Shown: positions 10,119 to 25,317, numbered from the stretch's first letter. The stretch: 64,000 nucleotides of DNA from Acidocella sp. (GCA_027308685.1 DAIDEE010000007.1:150387-214386), one strand, 5' to 3'. Numbers and translations are program-made. The notes: generated by a model from the letters alone, not told the origin.

Positions 10119-10499
10119 ATGGCCGACCTTAACTCGCTCGTTGAAGAGCTGTCGAAACTGACCGTTCTGGAAGCTGCTGAGCTCTCCAAGCTGTTGGAAG
10201 AAAAATGGGGCGTTTCAGCTGCTGCACCGGTTGCCGCAGCTGCTGCACCTGCTGGCGGCGGCGCCGCTGCTGCCCCGGTTGAAGAACAGACCGAATTCAC
10301 GGTGATCCTCGCCAACGCTGGCGAAAAGAAGATCAACGTGATTAAGGAAATCCGGACCATCACTGGTCTGGGTCTCAAGGAAGCTAAGGATCTTGTTGAA
10401 GGCGCTCCGAAGACCGTCAAGGAAAACGCGACGAAGGACGAAGCTGCTACCATCAAGAAGACATTGGAAGAGCAGGGCGCGACTGTCGAAGTCAAGTAA
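10119..10499 (+). CDS. rplL: 50S ribosomal protein L7/L12
   Basis: A 126-residue acidic stalk protein that recruits translational GTPases. N-terminal dimerisation domain ([22 protein letters not shown]), an Ala/Pro/Gly-rich hinge at about residues 38-58, and the C-terminal factor-binding domain with [16 protein letters not shown]. The frame opens at 10053, but the ATG at 10119 with TAGGAA upstream matches the family start. Confidence 0.98.
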   Translation: MADLNSLVEELSKLTVLEAAELSKLLEEKWGVSAAAPVAAAAAPAGGGAAAAPVEEQTEFTVILANAGEKKINVIKEIRTITGLGLKEAKDLVEGAPKTVKENATKDEAATIKKTLEEQGATVEVK

Positions 10500-10510
10500 T
10501 TCTCTCCTCC

Positions 10511-10590
10511 GTGAGGGTTGTATGACCCTCGCAAACTGCGCCTAACAGGGCGGGCGATTACCACCGGGTAATCGCCCGCTAACGGCTGTT
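10511..10590 (+). promoter_or_regulatory. Tandem stem-loops between rplL and rpoB
   Basis: Two hairpins fill this gap. The first pairs GTGAGGGT (10511-10518) with ACCCTCGC (10525-10532), including one G-U pair. The second is a perfect 13-base-pair stem, 10550-10562 with 10567-10579, loop ACCG, extended by TAACAG/CTGTTA (10543-10548 with 10585-10590). No T-run follows. In E. coli the same joint carries an attenuator and an RNase III site that lower rpoBC relative to rplJL; a processing or attenuation role here is inference. Confidence 0.6.
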
Positions 10591-10642
10591 AAAACGTGCC
10601 TACCGGCTAACACTGCTACTTATGTTGAATTGGGGTTTGTTG

Positions 10643-13600
10643 ATGAACGCAATGAATGGTTTGGGTAAAGGGTCTTTCACCAGCCGGAAACGCATTCGTA
10701 AGAGCTTTGGGCGGATCCCCGAAGTGGCCCCGATGCCTAATCTGATCGACGTGCAGCGTGCCAGCTATGACAGCTTCCTGCAAATGCACATCAAGCCAGA
10801 TGCGCGTACCCATTCCGGCATCCAGGAAGTCTTTAAGTCGGTGTTCCCGATTGATGATTTTGCTGGCCGTGGCCGTTTGGAGTTCGTGCATTACGAGCTC
10901 GAAGACCCGAAATACGATGTTGAGGAGTGCATTCAACGCGGCATGACCTATGCTGCGCCGTTGAAGGTGATTCTCCGTCTGATCGTGTGGGATCTGGATG
11001 AGGACACCGGTGCCAAATCCATCCGCGATATTAAAGAACAACCGGTTTATATGGGCGATATGCCGCTGATGACCGACAACGGCACGTTCGTCGTCAACGG
11101 TACCGAGCGCGTGATCGTCAGCCAGATGCACCGTTCGCCCGGCGTGTTCTTCGACCATGACAAGGGTAAAACCCATTCGTCCGGCAAGTATTTGTTCACC
11201 GCCCGGGTGATCCCGTATCGCGGTTCGTGGCTCGATTTTGAGTTCGATGCCAAGGACCTTGTGTATGTGCGTATCGACCGTAAGCGTAAGCTGCCGGTGA
11301 CCACGCTGTTGTATGCCTTGCACAGCAAAGCCACTGAGGCTTTGAAGGTCGCGCGGGACGCCAAGGGTGAGGCCGTCGAGCTTTCCGAATTGAAGGGCAT
11401 GGATGCCGAGGAAATTTTAGGGGATTTCTATGGCCAGGTGTTGTTCACCTGCACCAAGGGCCAATGGGCCCGCCCGTTTGAAGCCGAAGCCTTCCGTAAC
11501 CAGAAGCTCATCGAGGATTTGGTGGATGCCGACACTGGCGAAGTTGTCGCCAAAACGGAAGAGAAGCTCACCGCCCGCGTGGTGAAAAAAATTGCTGAAA
11601 AAACCAAGCGCGTGCTGGTGGCCCGCAACGATCTGCTGGGCCGCTTTGTGGCGGTTGATATGTTTGACCCCGAAACCGGCGAAATTTTCGCTGAGGCCGG
11701 TGAAGAACTGATCGAAGCCAAACTGGCATTGCTCGAAGAAAAAGGCATTGACGAGTTGCCGACCCTGGCGGTTGACCAGAGCAACGGTCCGTGGATTCGC
11801 AACACCCTGGCGGTTGACAAAAACAGCAACCGTGAAGACGCGCTGATCGATATTTACCGCGTCATGCGCCCCGGCGAGCCGCCGACCTCGGAGACCGCTG
11901 AAGCGCTTTTCCGTGGCCTGTTCTTTGATGCTGACCGCTATGATCTCTCGGCTGTTGGCCGAGTGAAGATGAATATGCGTCTTGGCTTGGAGTGCGATGA
12001 TTCGGTGCGCGTGCTGCGCAAGGAAGACATTATCCGCACCCTGAAGATCATGTGCGAATTGAAGGATGGCCGTGGCGCCATCGACGACATCGACAATCTC
12101 GGCAACCGTCGCGTGCGTTCGGTGGGCGAGTTGATGGAAAATCAGTATCGCGTTGGCTTGCTGCGGATGGAACGCGCGATCCGTGAGCGGATGGGCTCGG
12201 TCGATATCGACAGCGTGATGCCACATGATTTGATCAACGCCAAACCGGCGGCGGCGGCGGTGCGTGAGTTCTTCGGCTCCTCGCAGCTCTCGCAGTTTAT
12301 GGATCAGACCAACCCGCTCTCGGAAGTGACGCATAAGCGTCGTCTTTCTGCGCTCGGGCCAGGCGGTTTGACGCGTGAGCGCGCCGGCTTTGAAGTGCGT
12401 GACGTGCACCCGACCCATTATGGCCGTATCTGCCCGATCGAGACGCCGGAAGGCCCGAACATCGGTCTGATCAACTCGCTCGCCACTTACGCAAAAGTGA
12501 ATAAATACGGGTTCATCGAGACGCCGTATCAGCTTGTGAAGGACGGCGTGGTGCAGCCTTCGTGGAAGTATCTTTCCGCGATGGAAGAAGAGCGTCTGAC
12601 CGTGGCACAGGCTGACGCCAAGAAGGACACCACCGGCAAATTCACCGCTGACCTCGTCTCCGTCCGCCGGAATGGCGACTTCCTTTTGGTCAAGCCTGAT
12701 GAAGTCACCGCCATTGACGTTTCGCCGAAGCAGTTGGTTTCGGTGGCGGCGGCGCTGATCCCCTTCCTTGAAAACGATGACGCCAACCGGGCGTTGATGG
12801 GCTCGAACATGCAGCGCCAGGCGGTGCCGCTGATCCAGTCCGATGCACCTTTAGTCGGTACTGGTATGGAAGCCGCGGTGGCCCGCGACTCCGGTGCGAC
12901 GATCGTTGCCAAGCGCGCCGGTATTATCGACCAGATCGACGGCGCACGTATTGTGGTGCGTGCCACCGGCGAGGATGGCGCGACCAAGGGCGTGGATATC
13001 TACCGGATGCGTAAATATATGCGCTCCAACCAGTCCACCTGTATCAACCAACGCCCGCTGGTGCGGGTGGGTGACCGCGTTTCCGAAGGTGATATCATCG
13101 CCGACGGCCCGTCCACCGAGTTGGGTGAATTGGCGCTCGGCCGTAACGCGCTGTGCGCGTTCATGCCGTGGAACGGCTACAACTTTGAAGACTCGATTCT
13201 GATTTCCGAGCGGATTGCCCGTGACGACGTGTTCACCTCCATTCACATCGAAGAATTTGAAGTGATGGCGCGTGATACCAAGCTCGGCCAGGAAGAAATC
13301 ACCCGCGATATTCCGAATGTCGGTGAGGAAGCGCTGCGCAACCTCGACGAAGCTGGCATCGTGTATATTGGTGCTGAAGTGAATCCGGGTGATATTCTGG
13401 TGGGTAAGGTAACGCCAAAGGGCGAAAGCCCGATGACGCCGGAAGAAAAACTGCTCCGTGCCATCTTTGGTGAAAAAGCCTCCGATGTGCGTGATACTTC
13501 GCTGAAACTGCCGCCGGGTGTGGCGGGGACGATTGTTGATGTGCGGGTGTTCAACCGCCGTGGCGTTGACAAGGACGAGCGTGCGCTGGCGATTGAACGC

Positions 13601-14827
13601 GCCGAGATCGAACGTCTTGCCAAGGACCGTGACGACGAACGCGCCATTCAGGAGCGTTCATTCCTCAACCGGCTGCGGGAAACATTGCTGGGCCAGATTG
13701 CTGGCTCCGGCTTCAAGGGCATCAAGTCCGGCACCGAAATCACATCCGAAGTGCTGGCGGAACATCCGCGTGGCGCCTGGCGTAATGTGATCGTGCAGGA
13801 TGACGCCGTGATGGCGAGCATCGAAATTCTCAAGCGGGAATTTGATGCCGCCGCCAAGCGTTTGCAGGACCGCTTTGAGAGCAAGGTTGAAAAACTGCAG
13901 CGCGGCGATGAGTTGCTGCCGGGCGTGATGAAGATGGTCAAAGTCTTTATCGCCGTGAAGCGTAAGCTGCAGCCGGGCGATAAGATGGCCGGCCGTCATG
14001 GTAACAAGGGCGTGGTCTCGCGGGTTGTTCCCGTTGAGGACATGCCGTTCCTGGAAGATGGCACACCGGTTGACCTGGTGCTCAATCCGCTCGGCGTGCC
14101 GAGCCGGATGAATGTGGGTCAGATTCTGGAAGTGCATTTGGGCTGGGCCTGCGCAAACCTGGGTAAACAGGTTGGCGTGGCGGTGGAAGAATACCGCCGC
14201 ACCGGGCTTGCCCGCGTTGAGTTGCTGAACCTGCTGAAAGACATCTACGGCGATAATATCTACGGCAACCAGATTGCCGACATGAACGATGCCGAATTGG
14301 TTGAGCTTTGCGGGAACCTCAAAAAAGGCATTCCCATCGCAACGCCGGTGTTCGACGGTGCGCGGATTCCGGACATTGAAGCGATGCTGGCAAAAGCCGG
14401 GTTGGATATATCTGGCCAGGTGTGGCTGAAGGATGGCCGGACCGGTGAACAGTTCGAGCGCAAGGTGACCGTTGGTTACATGTATATGCTCAAGCTGCAT
14501 CACTTGGTTGACGATAAAATCCATGCCCGTTCCATCGGCCCGTACAGCCTGGTTACCCAGCAGCCGCTGGGTGGTAAGGCGCAGTTCGGTGGCCAGCGCT
14601 TTGGGGAGATGGAGGTCTGGGCGCTCGAAGCTTACGGTGCGGCCTACACCTTGCAGGAAATGCTGACGGTGAAATCCGATGACGTTTCAGGCCGTACCAA
14701 AGTGTATGAGGCGATTGTCCGCGAGCAGGACAATTTTGAAGCTGGTATTCCTGAAAGCTTTAATGTGCTGCTGAAAGAGTTGAAATCCCTGGGGTTGAAT
14801 GTGGATTTGGAGCAATCGGCGACTTGA
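10643..14827 (+). CDS. rpoB: DNA-directed RNA polymerase subunit beta
   Basis: A 1394-residue core RNA polymerase subunit. The rifampicin-pocket segment ([20 protein letters not shown], then [11 protein letters not shown]) is canonical with no resistance-type change seen. [15 protein letters not shown] and the C-terminal [17 protein letters not shown] are present. The frame also has an ATG at 10622, but the ATG at 10643 has GGGG 7 bases upstream and gives an N-terminus ([20 protein letters not shown]) near the usual length. rpoC begins 43 bases downstream. Confidence 0.97.
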   Translation: MNAMNGLGKGSFTSRKRIRKSFGRIPEVAPMPNLIDVQRASYDSFLQMHIKPDARTHSGIQEVFKSVFPIDDFAGRGRLEFVHYELEDPKYDVEECIQRGMTYAAPLKVILRLIVWDLDEDTGAKSIRDIKEQPVYMGDMPLMTDNGTFVVNGTERVIVSQMHRSPGVFFDHDKGKTHSSGKYLFTARVIPYRGSWLDFEFDAKDLVYVRIDRKRKLPVTTLLYALHSKATEALKVARDAKGEAVELSELKGMDAEEILGDFYGQVLFTCTKGQWARPFEAEAFRNQKLIEDLVDADTGEVVAKTEEKLTARVVKKIAEKTKRVLVARNDLLGRFVAVDMFDPETGEIFAEAGEELIEAKLALLEEKGIDELPTLAVDQSNGPWIRNTLAVDKNSNREDALIDIYRVMRPGEPPTSETAEALFRGLFFDADRYDLSAVGRVKMNMRLGLECDDSVRVLRKEDIIRTLKIMCELKDGRGAIDDIDNLGNRRVRSVGELMENQYRVGLLRMERAIRERMGSVDIDSVMPHDLINAKPAAAAVREFFGSSQLSQFMDQTNPLSEVTHKRRLSALGPGGLTRERAGFEVRDVHPTHYGRICPIETPEGPNIGLINSLATYAKVNKYGFIETPYQLVKDGVVQPSWKYLSAMEEERLTVAQADAKKDTTGKFTADLVSVRRNGDFLLVKPDEVTAIDVSPKQLVSVAAALIPFLENDDANRALMGSNMQRQAVPLIQSDAPLVGTGMEAAVARDSGATIVAKRAGIIDQIDGARIVVRATGEDGATKGVDIYRMRKYMRSNQSTCINQRPLVRVGDRVSEGDIIADGPSTELGELALGRNALCAFMPWNGYNFEDSILISERIARDDVFTSIHIEEFEVMARDTKLGQEEITRDIPNVGEEALRNLDEAGIVYIGAEVNPGDILVGKVTPKGESPMTPEEKLLRAIFGEKASDVRDTSLKLPPGVAGTIVDVRVFNRRGVDKDERALAIERAEIERLAKDRDDERAIQERSFLNRLRETLLGQIAGSGFKGIKSGTEITSEVLAEHPRGAWRNVIVQDDAVMASIEILKREFDAAAKRLQDRFESKVEKLQRGDELLPGVMKMVKVFIAVKRKLQPGDKMAGRHGNKGVVSRVVPVEDMPFLEDGTPVDLVLNPLGVPSRMNVGQILEVHLGWACANLGKQVGVAVEEYRRTGLARVELLNLLKDIYGDNIYGNQIADMNDAELVELCGNLKKGIPIATPVFDGARIPDIEAMLAKAGLDISGQVWLKDGRTGEQFERKVTVGYMYMLKLHHLVDDKIHARSIGPYSLVTQQPLGGKAQFGGQRFGEMEVWALEAYGAAYTLQEMLTVKSDDVSGRTKVYEAIVREQDNFEAGIPESFNVLLKELKSLGLNVDLEQSAT

Positions 14828-14867
14828 GCCGATTGCCTGACCACAACCAGAAATTTGAGGGTGTTGA

Positions 14868-19034
<4,167 letters not shown>

Positions 19035-19055
19035 TCCGCCGACTTTGATACGAGA

Positions 19056-19089
19056 CTAAAAATGCCGGGCCTGTCCCGGCATTTTTTTG
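19056..19089 (+). terminator. Intrinsic terminator after rpoC
   Basis: ATGCCGGG (19062-19069) pairs perfectly with CCCGGCAT (19075-19082) around a 5-base loop and runs into seven T residues (19082-19088). This is a textbook rho-independent terminator 22 bases after the rpoC stop. Confidence 0.9.
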
Positions 19090-19204
19090 TCGGCCATGAG
19101 GCCAGGTCCGCCAGCCGTGATGATAGAGTGCAATTCCGTCACGCTGACCCCAACATGCGCCAGCGCGATGCGTAAATCGTCCTCTCAATTATAAATAAGG
19201 GGCT

Positions 19205-19455
19205 GACTCATGTTTGAGGTCGAATTGCGGGCGACTCAACCTCAAACCATCAGGCTCAAGCACCAGCGCCTACTATGTCCCGAGTCCGCCGGTTGTTTTT
19301 GTTTTTTGCCGTGCTGTTGATGCGTGGCATGGCGCTTGTGCGCCCTCTGGAACCGGCTAAACGCCCAGCCAGCCATGTCACTATTGCCTAGCTGCCTTTT
19401 AATCACCTCAAACCCCCTCATCATGCTTGACTTGGGGGTGGGTCACTCTTAAGGA
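19205..19455 (+). promoter_or_regulatory. Repeat-bearing region with candidate rpsL promoter
   Basis: The 634 bases between rpoC and rpsL hold no recognised gene. ACCTCAAAC occurs at 19239-19247 and 19405-19413, with its inverse GTTTGAGGT at 19212-19220. TTGACT (19427-19432) is followed after 16-17 bases by TTAAGGA (19449-19455), a moderate sigma-70-like match and the likely start of the rpsL operon. CCCCC and GGGGG tracts flank the -35 element. Function of the repeats is unknown. Confidence 0.35.
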
Positions 19456-19569
19456 AAGCGCTCTCGCGGTTCCGGTGCTTTTCGGGTCCCGGTTTGTTCT
19501 TAATATCTGGCGCGTGCGGCGCCGTCCTCTGATTTTCAGGGTGCTAAGGCCGCGTGTTGGAGAAGAATT

Positions 19570-19612
19570 CCGTAAGGTGAGCTATGTTGCTCGCCTTGCG
19601 GTTATTTATTTT
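19570..19612 (+). promoter_or_regulatory. Attenuator-like hairpin in the rpsL leader
   Basis: Bases 19570-19582 (CCGTAAGGTGAGC) pair with 19589-19601 (GCTCGCCTTGCGG) over 13 positions, two of them G-U, with a 6-base loop. The stem is followed by the T-rich TTATTTATTTT. It lies 57 bases before the rpsL ATG. The shape fits an attenuator or a ribosomal-protein binding site, but no alternative antiterminator fold was worked out. Confidence 0.55.
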
Positions 19613-19668
19613 GAGCAAACCAGGCCAAAAATTGCTTCGGCCCCGTGACACACGAACAGGATTGATAG

Positions 19669-20040
19669 ATGCCGACGATTAATCAGTTGATTGCCAAAGG
19701 CCGTGAACCGGCAACCAAGCGCAATAAGGTGCCGGCCCTTGAAGGCTGCCCGCAAAAGCGCGGTGTTTGCACGCGTGTGTATACCACCACACCAAAGAAG
19801 CCGAACTCCGCTTTGCGTAAGGTTGCCAAAGTGCGCCTGACCAACGGCTTTGAGGTCGTGAGCTATATTCCGGGTGAAGGCCATAACTTGCAGGAGCACT
19901 CTGTGGTGCTGATCCGCGGCGGCCGTGTGAAAGATTTGCCAGGCGTTCGTTACCACATCCTGCGCGGTGTGCTCGATACGCAGGGTCTGCCGAAGCGTCG
20001 TAAGCGCCGTTCGCTCTACGGCGCGAAGCGGCCGAAGTAA
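19669..20040 (+). CDS. rpsL: 30S ribosomal protein S12
   Basis: A 123-residue decoding-centre protein. [16 protein letters not shown] and [13 protein letters not shown] are intact. Lys43 and Lys88, whose replacement gives streptomycin resistance in other bacteria, are both wild type. First gene of the str cluster; rpsG starts 13 bases after its stop. Confidence 0.98.
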   Translation: MPTINQLIAKGREPATKRNKVPALEGCPQKRGVCTRVYTTTPKKPNSALRKVAKVRLTNGFEVVSYIPGEGHNLQEHSVVLIRGGRVKDLPGVRYHILRGVLDTQGLPKRRKRRSLYGAKRPK

Positions 20041-20053
20041 GAGGAACAGGGAT

Positions 20054-20530
20054 ATGAGCAGACGTCGTCGCGCGGTAAAACGCGAAGTTCTCCCGGACGC
20101 CAAGTTCGGTGATATCGTTATCAGCCGTTTCATGAACGTGTTGATGTATGATGGCAAAAAATCCGCCGCCGAAGGTATCGTTTACGGTGCGCTCGATGTG
20201 TTGAAAAAGCGCGGCGGGGCGAATGCCGACCCGGTACGCTTGTTCCACGAAGCGCTTGATAACGTGAAGCCGGCGATTGAAGTTCGGTCGCGCCGCGTTG
20301 GTGGTGCCACCTACCAGGTGCCGGTTGAAGTCCGCACTGAGCGCCGCCAGGCGCTGGCCATCCGCTGGATTATCGATAGCGCCCGCAAACGCGGTGAGCA
20401 CACGATGGAAGAGCGGCTTTCAAACGAGTTGCAGGATGCGGTGAATAATCGCGGGTCTGCCGTCAAGAAACGCGAAGACACCCATCGGATGGCCGAGGCA
20501 AATAAAGCCTTCAGTCATTATCGCTGGTAA
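20054..20530 (+). CDS. rpsG: 30S ribosomal protein S7
   Basis: A 158-residue 16S-rRNA-binding assembly protein of the 30S head. It begins [20 protein letters not shown] at the ATG at 20054, preceded by GAGGAACAGGG; the open frame extends further upstream inside rpsL but family alignment favours this start. [14 protein letters not shown] is diagnostic. fusA normally follows but is absent: tuf starts 37 bases downstream. Confidence 0.97.
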   Translation: MSRRRRAVKREVLPDAKFGDIVISRFMNVLMYDGKKSAAEGIVYGALDVLKKRGGANADPVRLFHEALDNVKPAIEVRSRRVGGATYQVPVEVRTERRQALAIRWIIDSARKRGEHTMEERLSNELQDAVNNRGSAVKKREDTHRMAEANKAFSHYRW

Positions 20531-20567
20531 CATCCACTTTTAGTTTAGCCCGTACGGAGCAAGTCAC

Positions 20568-21755
20568 ATGGCAAAAGCAAAATTTGAGCGGAATAAGCCG
20601 CACGTAAACATCGGCACCATCGGTCACGTTGACCATGGTAAAACCTCCCTGACCGCCGCCATCACCAAGGTGCTGGCAAAGTCCGGCGGCGCTACCTTCA
20701 CAGCCTACGACATGATCGACAAGGCTCCGGAAGAACGCGCTCGCGGCATCACCATCTCGACCGCCCATGTTGAGTACGAGACCGCCAACCGCCATTACGC
20801 CCACGTCGATTGCCCCGGCCACGCCGATTATGTGAAAAACATGATCACCGGTGCCGCCCAGATGGACGGCGCAATCCTGGTTGTTTCCGCTGCTGACGGC
20901 CCGATGCCGCAGACTCGTGAGCACATCCTGCTGGCCCGCCAGGTTGGCGTGCCGTCGCTGGTGGTGTTCCTGAACAAGATGGATTTGGCTGACCCCGATC
21001 TGGTCGAGCTGGTGGAAATGGAAGTGCGCGAACTTCTCTCCAAGTATGGCTTTGATGGCGACAATATCCCCATCATCAAGGGTTCGGCTGTGGCCGCCCT
21101 TGAAGACAAGACACCGGAAATTGGCGAGCAGGCTGTGCTGGCTCTGATGGCCGCGGTTGACGAATATATTCCGCAGCCGGCCCGCGCGAAGGACAAGCCG
21201 TTCCTGATGCCGGTTGAAGACGTGTTCTCAATCTCTGGTCGTGGTACTGTTGCTACCGGTCGTGTGGAGCGCGGTATCATCAAGGTTGGTGAAGAAGTTG
21301 AAGTTGTTGGCCTGCGCGCCACCACCAAGACCATCGTCACCGGCGTTGAAATGTTCCGCAAGCTGCTCGACCAGGGTGAAGCCGGCGATAACATTGGCGC
21401 GTTGCTGCGCGGTACCAAGCGTGAAGACATCGAGCGCGGCCAGGTTCTGGCAGCCCCGGGTTCAATCACCCCGCACACCAAGTTCCATGCTCAGGCCTAT
21501 ATTCTGACCAAGGAAGAGGGTGGCCGTCATACGCCGTTCTTCACCAACTATCGTCCGCAGTTCTATTTCCGCACCACGGACGTCACCGGCATCGTGACTT
21601 TGGAAGCTGGTACGGAAATGGTGATGCCAGGTGATAACGTCGCAATCGACGTTGATCTCATCGCCCCGATCGCTATGGATGAAGGCTTGCGTTTCGCTAT
21701 CCGCGAAGGTGGCCGGACCGTTGGTTCGGGCGTTGTTGCCAAGGTCACTAAGTAA
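20568..21755 (+). CDS. tuf: Elongation factor Tu
   Basis: A 395-residue GTPase that delivers aminoacyl-tRNA to the ribosome. G1 GHVDHGKTS (residues 19-27), RGITI in switch I, G3 [21 protein letters not shown]4 NKMD, and domains 2/3 up to the C-terminal [15 protein letters not shown] are complete. It sits directly after rpsG, without fusA, and 29 bases before rpsJ, linking the str and S10 clusters. Confidence 0.98.
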   Translation: MAKAKFERNKPHVNIGTIGHVDHGKTSLTAAITKVLAKSGGATFTAYDMIDKAPEERARGITISTAHVEYETANRHYAHVDCPGHADYVKNMITGAAQMDGAILVVSAADGPMPQTREHILLARQVGVPSLVVFLNKMDLADPDLVELVEMEVRELLSKYGFDGDNIPIIKGSAVAALEDKTPEIGEQAVLALMAAVDEYIPQPARAKDKPFLMPVEDVFSISGRGTVATGRVERGIIKVGEEVEVVGLRATTKTIVTGVEMFRKLLDQGEAGDNIGALLRGTKREDIERGQVLAAPGSITPHTKFHAQAYILTKEEGGRHTPFFTNYRPQFYFRTTDVTGIVTLEAGTEMVMPGDNVAIDVDLIAPIAMDEGLRFAIREGGRTVGSGVVAKVTK

Positions 21756-21784
21756 AATTCGGCCCCCAGGAGCGTAAGTTTACT

Positions 21785-22093
21785 ATGGATAACCAAAACA
21801 TCCGCATTCGCTTAAAAGCGTATGACCACCGCGTGCTGGATAACAGCACGAAGGACATCGTGAACACGGCGAAGCGTACGGGCGCACAAGTACGGGGGCC
21901 GATTCCGCTGCCGACACATATCGAACGGTTCACTGTGAACCGTTCGCCACATGTGGACAAAAAGAGCCGCGAGCAGTTCGAAATTCGGACTCATCGTCGT
22001 TTGCTAGATATCGTTGACCCGACACCACAAACTGTGGACGCGCTGATGAAGCTCGATCTCGCAGCCGGTGTCGAAGTCGAAATCAAGATCTGA
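21785..22093 (+). CDS. rpsJ: 30S ribosomal protein S10
   Basis: A 102-residue protein of the 30S head that also acts as NusE in antitermination complexes. [22 protein letters not shown] is the conserved loop (shown in part: [19 protein letters not shown]). Only 29 bases separate it from tuf, so there is no room for the long S10 leader by which L4 regulates this operon in E. coli. Confidence 0.98.
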   Translation: MDNQNIRIRLKAYDHRVLDNSTKDIVNTAKRTGAQVRGPIPLPTHIERFTVNRSPHVDKKSREQFEIRTHRRLLDIVDPTPQTVDALMKLDLAAGVEVEIKI

Positions 22094-22107
22094 GACCAGG
22101 TGGAATT

Positions 22108-22782
22108 ATGCGTACCGGTGTGATTGCAAAGAAGCTGGGTATGACCCGGCTATTTAAAGAGGACGGCACCCACGTGCCGGTGACAGTTCTGCACCTTGAT
22201 GAGGTTCGGGTTGTTGCCACACGCACAGTGGAGACCGATGGCTATACTGCGGTGCAACTCGGTTATGGCAAAGCCAAGCCGAAGAATGTGAGCAAGCCGC
22301 AGAAGGGCCATTTTGCGAAAGCGAAGGTTGAGCCGTCAAAGAAGCTCGTTGAATTCCGCGTGGCGCCTGACGCCGTGCTGGAGCCCGGCGTGCAGATCTC
22401 ACCGTCGCATTTTACGGTTGGTCAGTTTGTTGACGTTGCTGGCATTACCAAAGGTAAGGGCTTTCAGGGCGGTATGAAGCGCTGGAACTTTGCCGGCCTC
22501 GAAGCCAGCCATGGTGTCTCTGTCAGCCATCGTAGCTTGGGATCTACCGGTAACCGTCAGGACCCGGGTAAGACCTTCAAGAATAAAAAAATGCCAGGAC
22601 ATTTGGGCCAGGAGCGTATTACCACGCTGAACCTGACTGTCGCGGCGATCGACGAAGCCCGTAACCTTGTGATGGTTCACGGTGCTGTCCCGGGTTCAAA
22701 AGGCGATTATGTGACCTTGCGGGATGCGATCAAGCGCGCCCGCCCGGCTGACGCCGCCTACCCAGCCGGCTTGAAAGGCTGA
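22108..22782 (+). CDS. rplC: 50S ribosomal protein L3
   Basis: A 224-residue early-assembly protein near the peptidyl transferase centre. [16 protein letters not shown] at the start and [21 protein letters not shown] (the loop toward the catalytic centre, beginning near residue 117) identify it. It starts 14 bases after rpsJ. Confidence 0.98.
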   Translation: MRTGVIAKKLGMTRLFKEDGTHVPVTVLHLDEVRVVATRTVETDGYTAVQLGYGKAKPKNVSKPQKGHFAKAKVEPSKKLVEFRVAPDAVLEPGVQISPSHFTVGQFVDVAGITKGKGFQGGMKRWNFAGLEASHGVSVSHRSLGSTGNRQDPGKTFKNKKMPGHLGQERITTLNLTVAAIDEARNLVMVHGAVPGSKGDYVTLRDAIKRARPADAAYPAGLKG

Positions 22783-22787
22783 TTGAT

Positions 22788-23402
22788 ATGAAATTCGATA
22801 TTTACGATTTTGATGCCAAGGCAGCCGGTTCGACCGACTTGCCGGAAGACATCTTTGGTATCGCACCCCGGAAGGATGTGATGGCCCGCGTGGTGCATTG
22901 GCAATTGTCCAAGCGCCGGTCTGGTAATCATAAAACCAAGGGCATGGGCGAAGTTTCGGGCACGACCCGCAAACCGTTCAAGCAAAAAGGTACCGGTAAT
23001 GCTCGTCAGGGCTCGTTGCGCGCGCCGCAGTTCCGCACCGGTGGTGTTGTGCATGGTCCGGTCGTTCGTGACCATGGCTATTCGTTGAACAAAAAAGTAC
23101 GCCGTCTGGGTTTGCTTTCGGCGCTGAGCCAGAAAGCAGCGGACGGCAAACTGGTCATTCTCGATGCCGTGGCGTCGATGGACAAAACCAAGGATGTGGC
23201 AGCACGCGTCAAAAAATTCGGTTGGTCATCGGCGTTGATCGTTGATGCCGCTGTTGACCAGAAGTTTCTGATCGCCAGCCGCAACGTGCACGGCTTGGAT
23301 ATTCTGCCGGTCATCGGTGCGAATGTTTATGACATTCTTCAGCACGATATTCTGGTGATCACCAAGGCCGGCATTGATGGCTTGAAGGAGCGCCTGGCAT
23401 GA
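22788..23402 (+). CDS. rplD: 50S ribosomal protein L4
   Basis: A 204-residue protein whose extended loop lines the exit tunnel. [20 protein letters not shown] (near residues 63-82) is that loop, and GGVVHGP follows. Its stop overlaps the rplW start (ATGA). Confidence 0.97.
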   Translation: MKFDIYDFDAKAAGSTDLPEDIFGIAPRKDVMARVVHWQLSKRRSGNHKTKGMGEVSGTTRKPFKQKGTGNARQGSLRAPQFRTGGVVHGPVVRDHGYSLNKKVRRLGLLSALSQKAADGKLVILDAVASMDKTKDVAARVKKFGWSSALIVDAAVDQKFLIASRNVHGLDILPVIGANVYDILQHDILVITKAGIDGLKERLA

Positions 23403-23725
23403 GCACTATCGCAACCAAGGCTTCGACCATGTCGAAGGAACGGATGTATCAGGTAATCCGAGCACCTCTGATTACCGAAAAAGCGACGTTGCTCTCGGAA
23501 AAGAACCAGTTTGTGTTCAAGGTTTCCGATGATGCGACCAAGCCGGAGATCAAAATTGCGATCGAGGCTTTGTTCAAAGTTAAAGTAACCGCTGTGAACA
23601 CGCTGATCACAAAGGGCAAAACCAAGCGGTTCAAGGGCCGCCCTGGTGTCCGCTCCGACGTGAAAAAAGCGTTCGTGACTTTGGCCGAAGGCCAGAGCAT
23701 CGATTTCACAACCGGTCTGGCGTAA
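23399..23725 (+). CDS. rplW: 50S ribosomal protein L23
   Basis: A 108-residue protein at the tunnel exit, the docking site for signal recognition particle and trigger factor. [20 protein letters not shown] and [17 protein letters not shown] are family blocks. The ATG at 23399 overlaps rplD; ATGs at 23429 ([14 protein letters not shown]) and 23444 are alternative starts closer to the usual length of about 97-100 residues. Confidence 0.95.
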   Translation: MSTIATKASTMSKERMYQVIRAPLITEKATLLSEKNQFVFKVSDDATKPEIKIAIEALFKVKVTAVNTLITKGKTKRFKGRPGVRSDVKKAFVTLAEGQSIDFTTGLA

Positions 23726-23740
23726 GGCGGGACTAGATAA

Positions 23741-24574
23741 ATGGCATTAAAACATTTCAATCCAGTGACGGCCAGCCTTCGCGGCACCGTTCTGATCGAC
23801 CGCAGCGAACTCTGGAAGGGCAAGCCTGTTAAGGGCTTAACCGAAGGCAAGCATTCGTCTGGTGGTCGCAATAATCATGGTCGTATCACCAGCCGGTTTC
23901 GTGGCGGTGGACACAAGCAGGCTTATCGTATCGTCGACTTCAAGCGCCGTAAGTACGATGTTGCCGCGACGGTTGAACGTCTGGAATATGATCCAAACCG
24001 CACTGCGTTCATTGCGCTGATCAAGTATGCCGACGGTGAATTGGCTTATATTTTGGCGCCACAGCGTTTGAAGGTTGGCGACCCGGTCATCTCGGGTTCA
24101 CGGGTCGATATCAAGCCCGGCAATGCAATGCCGCTCTCAGCCATCCCGGTTGGTACCATCATTCACAATATCGAATTGAAGGTTGGCGCCGGCGGTAAAA
24201 TGGCACGTTCGGCTGGCACATTCGCCCAACTGGTTGGTAAGGATCAGGGTTATGCCCAGATCAAGCTGATGTCCGGCGAGCTTCGTATCGTGCGTTCAGA
24301 ATGCATGGCCAGCATCGGGGCTGTTTCCAATGCTGATCATCAAAATGAGCAGATTGGTAAAGCCGGCCGTAGCCGTTGGTTGGGCCGCAAGCCTCATCAA
24401 CGCGGTGTTGTGATGAACCCAGTCGACCATCCACATGGTGGTGGTGAGGGTCGTACCTCTGGTGGCCGTCATCCGGTTACGCCATGGGGCAAGCCGACCA
24501 AGGGTTATAAAACGCGTACCAATAAACGTACGGATGATCTTATCATCCGCCGCGCTAAGAGCGGGAAGGGCTGA
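23741..24574 (+). CDS. rplB: 50S ribosomal protein L2
   Basis: A 277-residue protein required for subunit association and peptidyl transfer. [41 protein letters not shown] and the C-terminal [17 protein letters not shown] with the conserved functional histidine are present (each a family signature). It starts 15 bases after the rplW stop. Confidence 0.98.
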   Translation: MALKHFNPVTASLRGTVLIDRSELWKGKPVKGLTEGKHSSGGRNNHGRITSRFRGGGHKQAYRIVDFKRRKYDVAATVERLEYDPNRTAFIALIKYADGELAYILAPQRLKVGDPVISGSRVDIKPGNAMPLSAIPVGTIIHNIELKVGAGGKMARSAGTFAQLVGKDQGYAQIKLMSGELRIVRSECMASIGAVSNADHQNEQIGKAGRSRWLGRKPHQRGVVMNPVDHPHGGGEGRTSGGRHPVTPWGKPTKGYKTRTNKRTDDLIIRRAKSGKG

Positions 24575-24577
24575 TAG

Positions 24578-24856
24578 ATGTCACGTTCTGTATGGAAAGG
24601 CCCGTTTGTTGACGGGTATATGTTGGCAAAGGCCGAGACCTCTCGCGCCTCGGGCCGCAACGAGATCATCAAGATCTGGTCGCGTCGCTCGACCATTCTG
24701 CCGCAATTCGTTGGCCTTACCTTTGGCGTTTACAACGGCAAGAAGTTTCTGCCGGTTCAGGTAAACGAAAACATGGTTGGCCATAAATTTGGTGAATTCT
24801 CGCCGACCCGTACTTTCCCGGGACATTCGGCCGACAAGAAAGCGAAGCGGGGCTAA
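24578..24856 (+). CDS. rpsS: 30S ribosomal protein S19
   Basis: A 92-residue 30S head protein. [16 protein letters not shown] and [20 protein letters not shown] are diagnostic. It starts 3 bases after the rplB stop and is followed one base later by rplV. Confidence 0.98.
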   Translation: MSRSVWKGPFVDGYMLAKAETSRASGRNEIIKIWSRRSTILPQFVGLTFGVYNGKKFLPVQVNENMVGHKFGEFSPTRTFPGHSADKKAKRG

Positions 24857-24857
24857 T

Positions 24858-25316
24858 ATGAGCAAGCCGAATTTCCCGCGCACGTTGGCAGATAGCGAAG
24901 CCCAGGCCATCACGCGCAACATGCGCTGCAGCCCGCGCAAGCTAAACCTCGTCGCCCAATCCATTCGTAACATGCCGGCTGGTAAAGCGGTTGCTGATCT
25001 TACCTTCAGCAAGCGTCGTATCGCCCAGCAGGTCAAGAAGACCCTTGAGAGCGCGATTGCCAACGCTGAGAATAATCATCAGCTCGATGTTGACAAGCTT
25101 GTCGTGAAAATTGCTGAAGTGGGCCGTGGTATTGTCATGCGCCGCTTCCATGCGCGTGGCCGCGGCCGTTCCGCCCAGATCGAAAAATGGTTCAGCCATT
25201 TGAAGATCGTGGTGGCCGAGCGTGAACCGGCTGAAAGACCGCGCCGCGATACCAAGCCTGGCCATTCCAAGGGTTCCGTGAAGCCCGCAACTCAGACCGC
25301 TGTGGAGACCGCATAA
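24858..25316 (+). CDS. rplV: 50S ribosomal protein L22 with long C-terminal tail
   Basis: A tunnel protein. The core [20 protein letters not shown] to [25 protein letters not shown] is canonical. The product is 152 residues against roughly 110-130 usually: there is an N-terminal lead of about 16 residues and a C-terminal tail of about 35 rich in Lys, Pro, Thr and Ala (after [12 protein letters not shown]). The start at 24858 lies right after rpsS; the frame also opens within rpsS but that is not a plausible start. Confidence 0.95.
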   Translation: MSKPNFPRTLADSEAQAITRNMRCSPRKLNLVAQSIRNMPAGKAVADLTFSKRRIAQQVKKTLESAIANAENNHQLDVDKLVVKIAEVGRGIVMRRFHARGRGRSAQIEKWFSHLKIVVAEREPAERPRRDTKPGHSKGSVKPATQTAVETA

Positions 25317-25317
25317 T

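Noticed and set aside
11417..12418. 333-codon open frame antisense to rpoB
   Set aside because: It is a shadow of the rpoB codon pattern; its product is His/Gln-rich with no family similarity, and rpoB is complete.
19275..19391. 38-codon frame in the rpoC-rpsL gap with a hydrophobic start (MSRVRRLFLFFAVLLMRGMA)
   Set aside because: No ribosome-binding site, and the repeats and promoter in the same gap are a better reading; a small peptide is not excluded.
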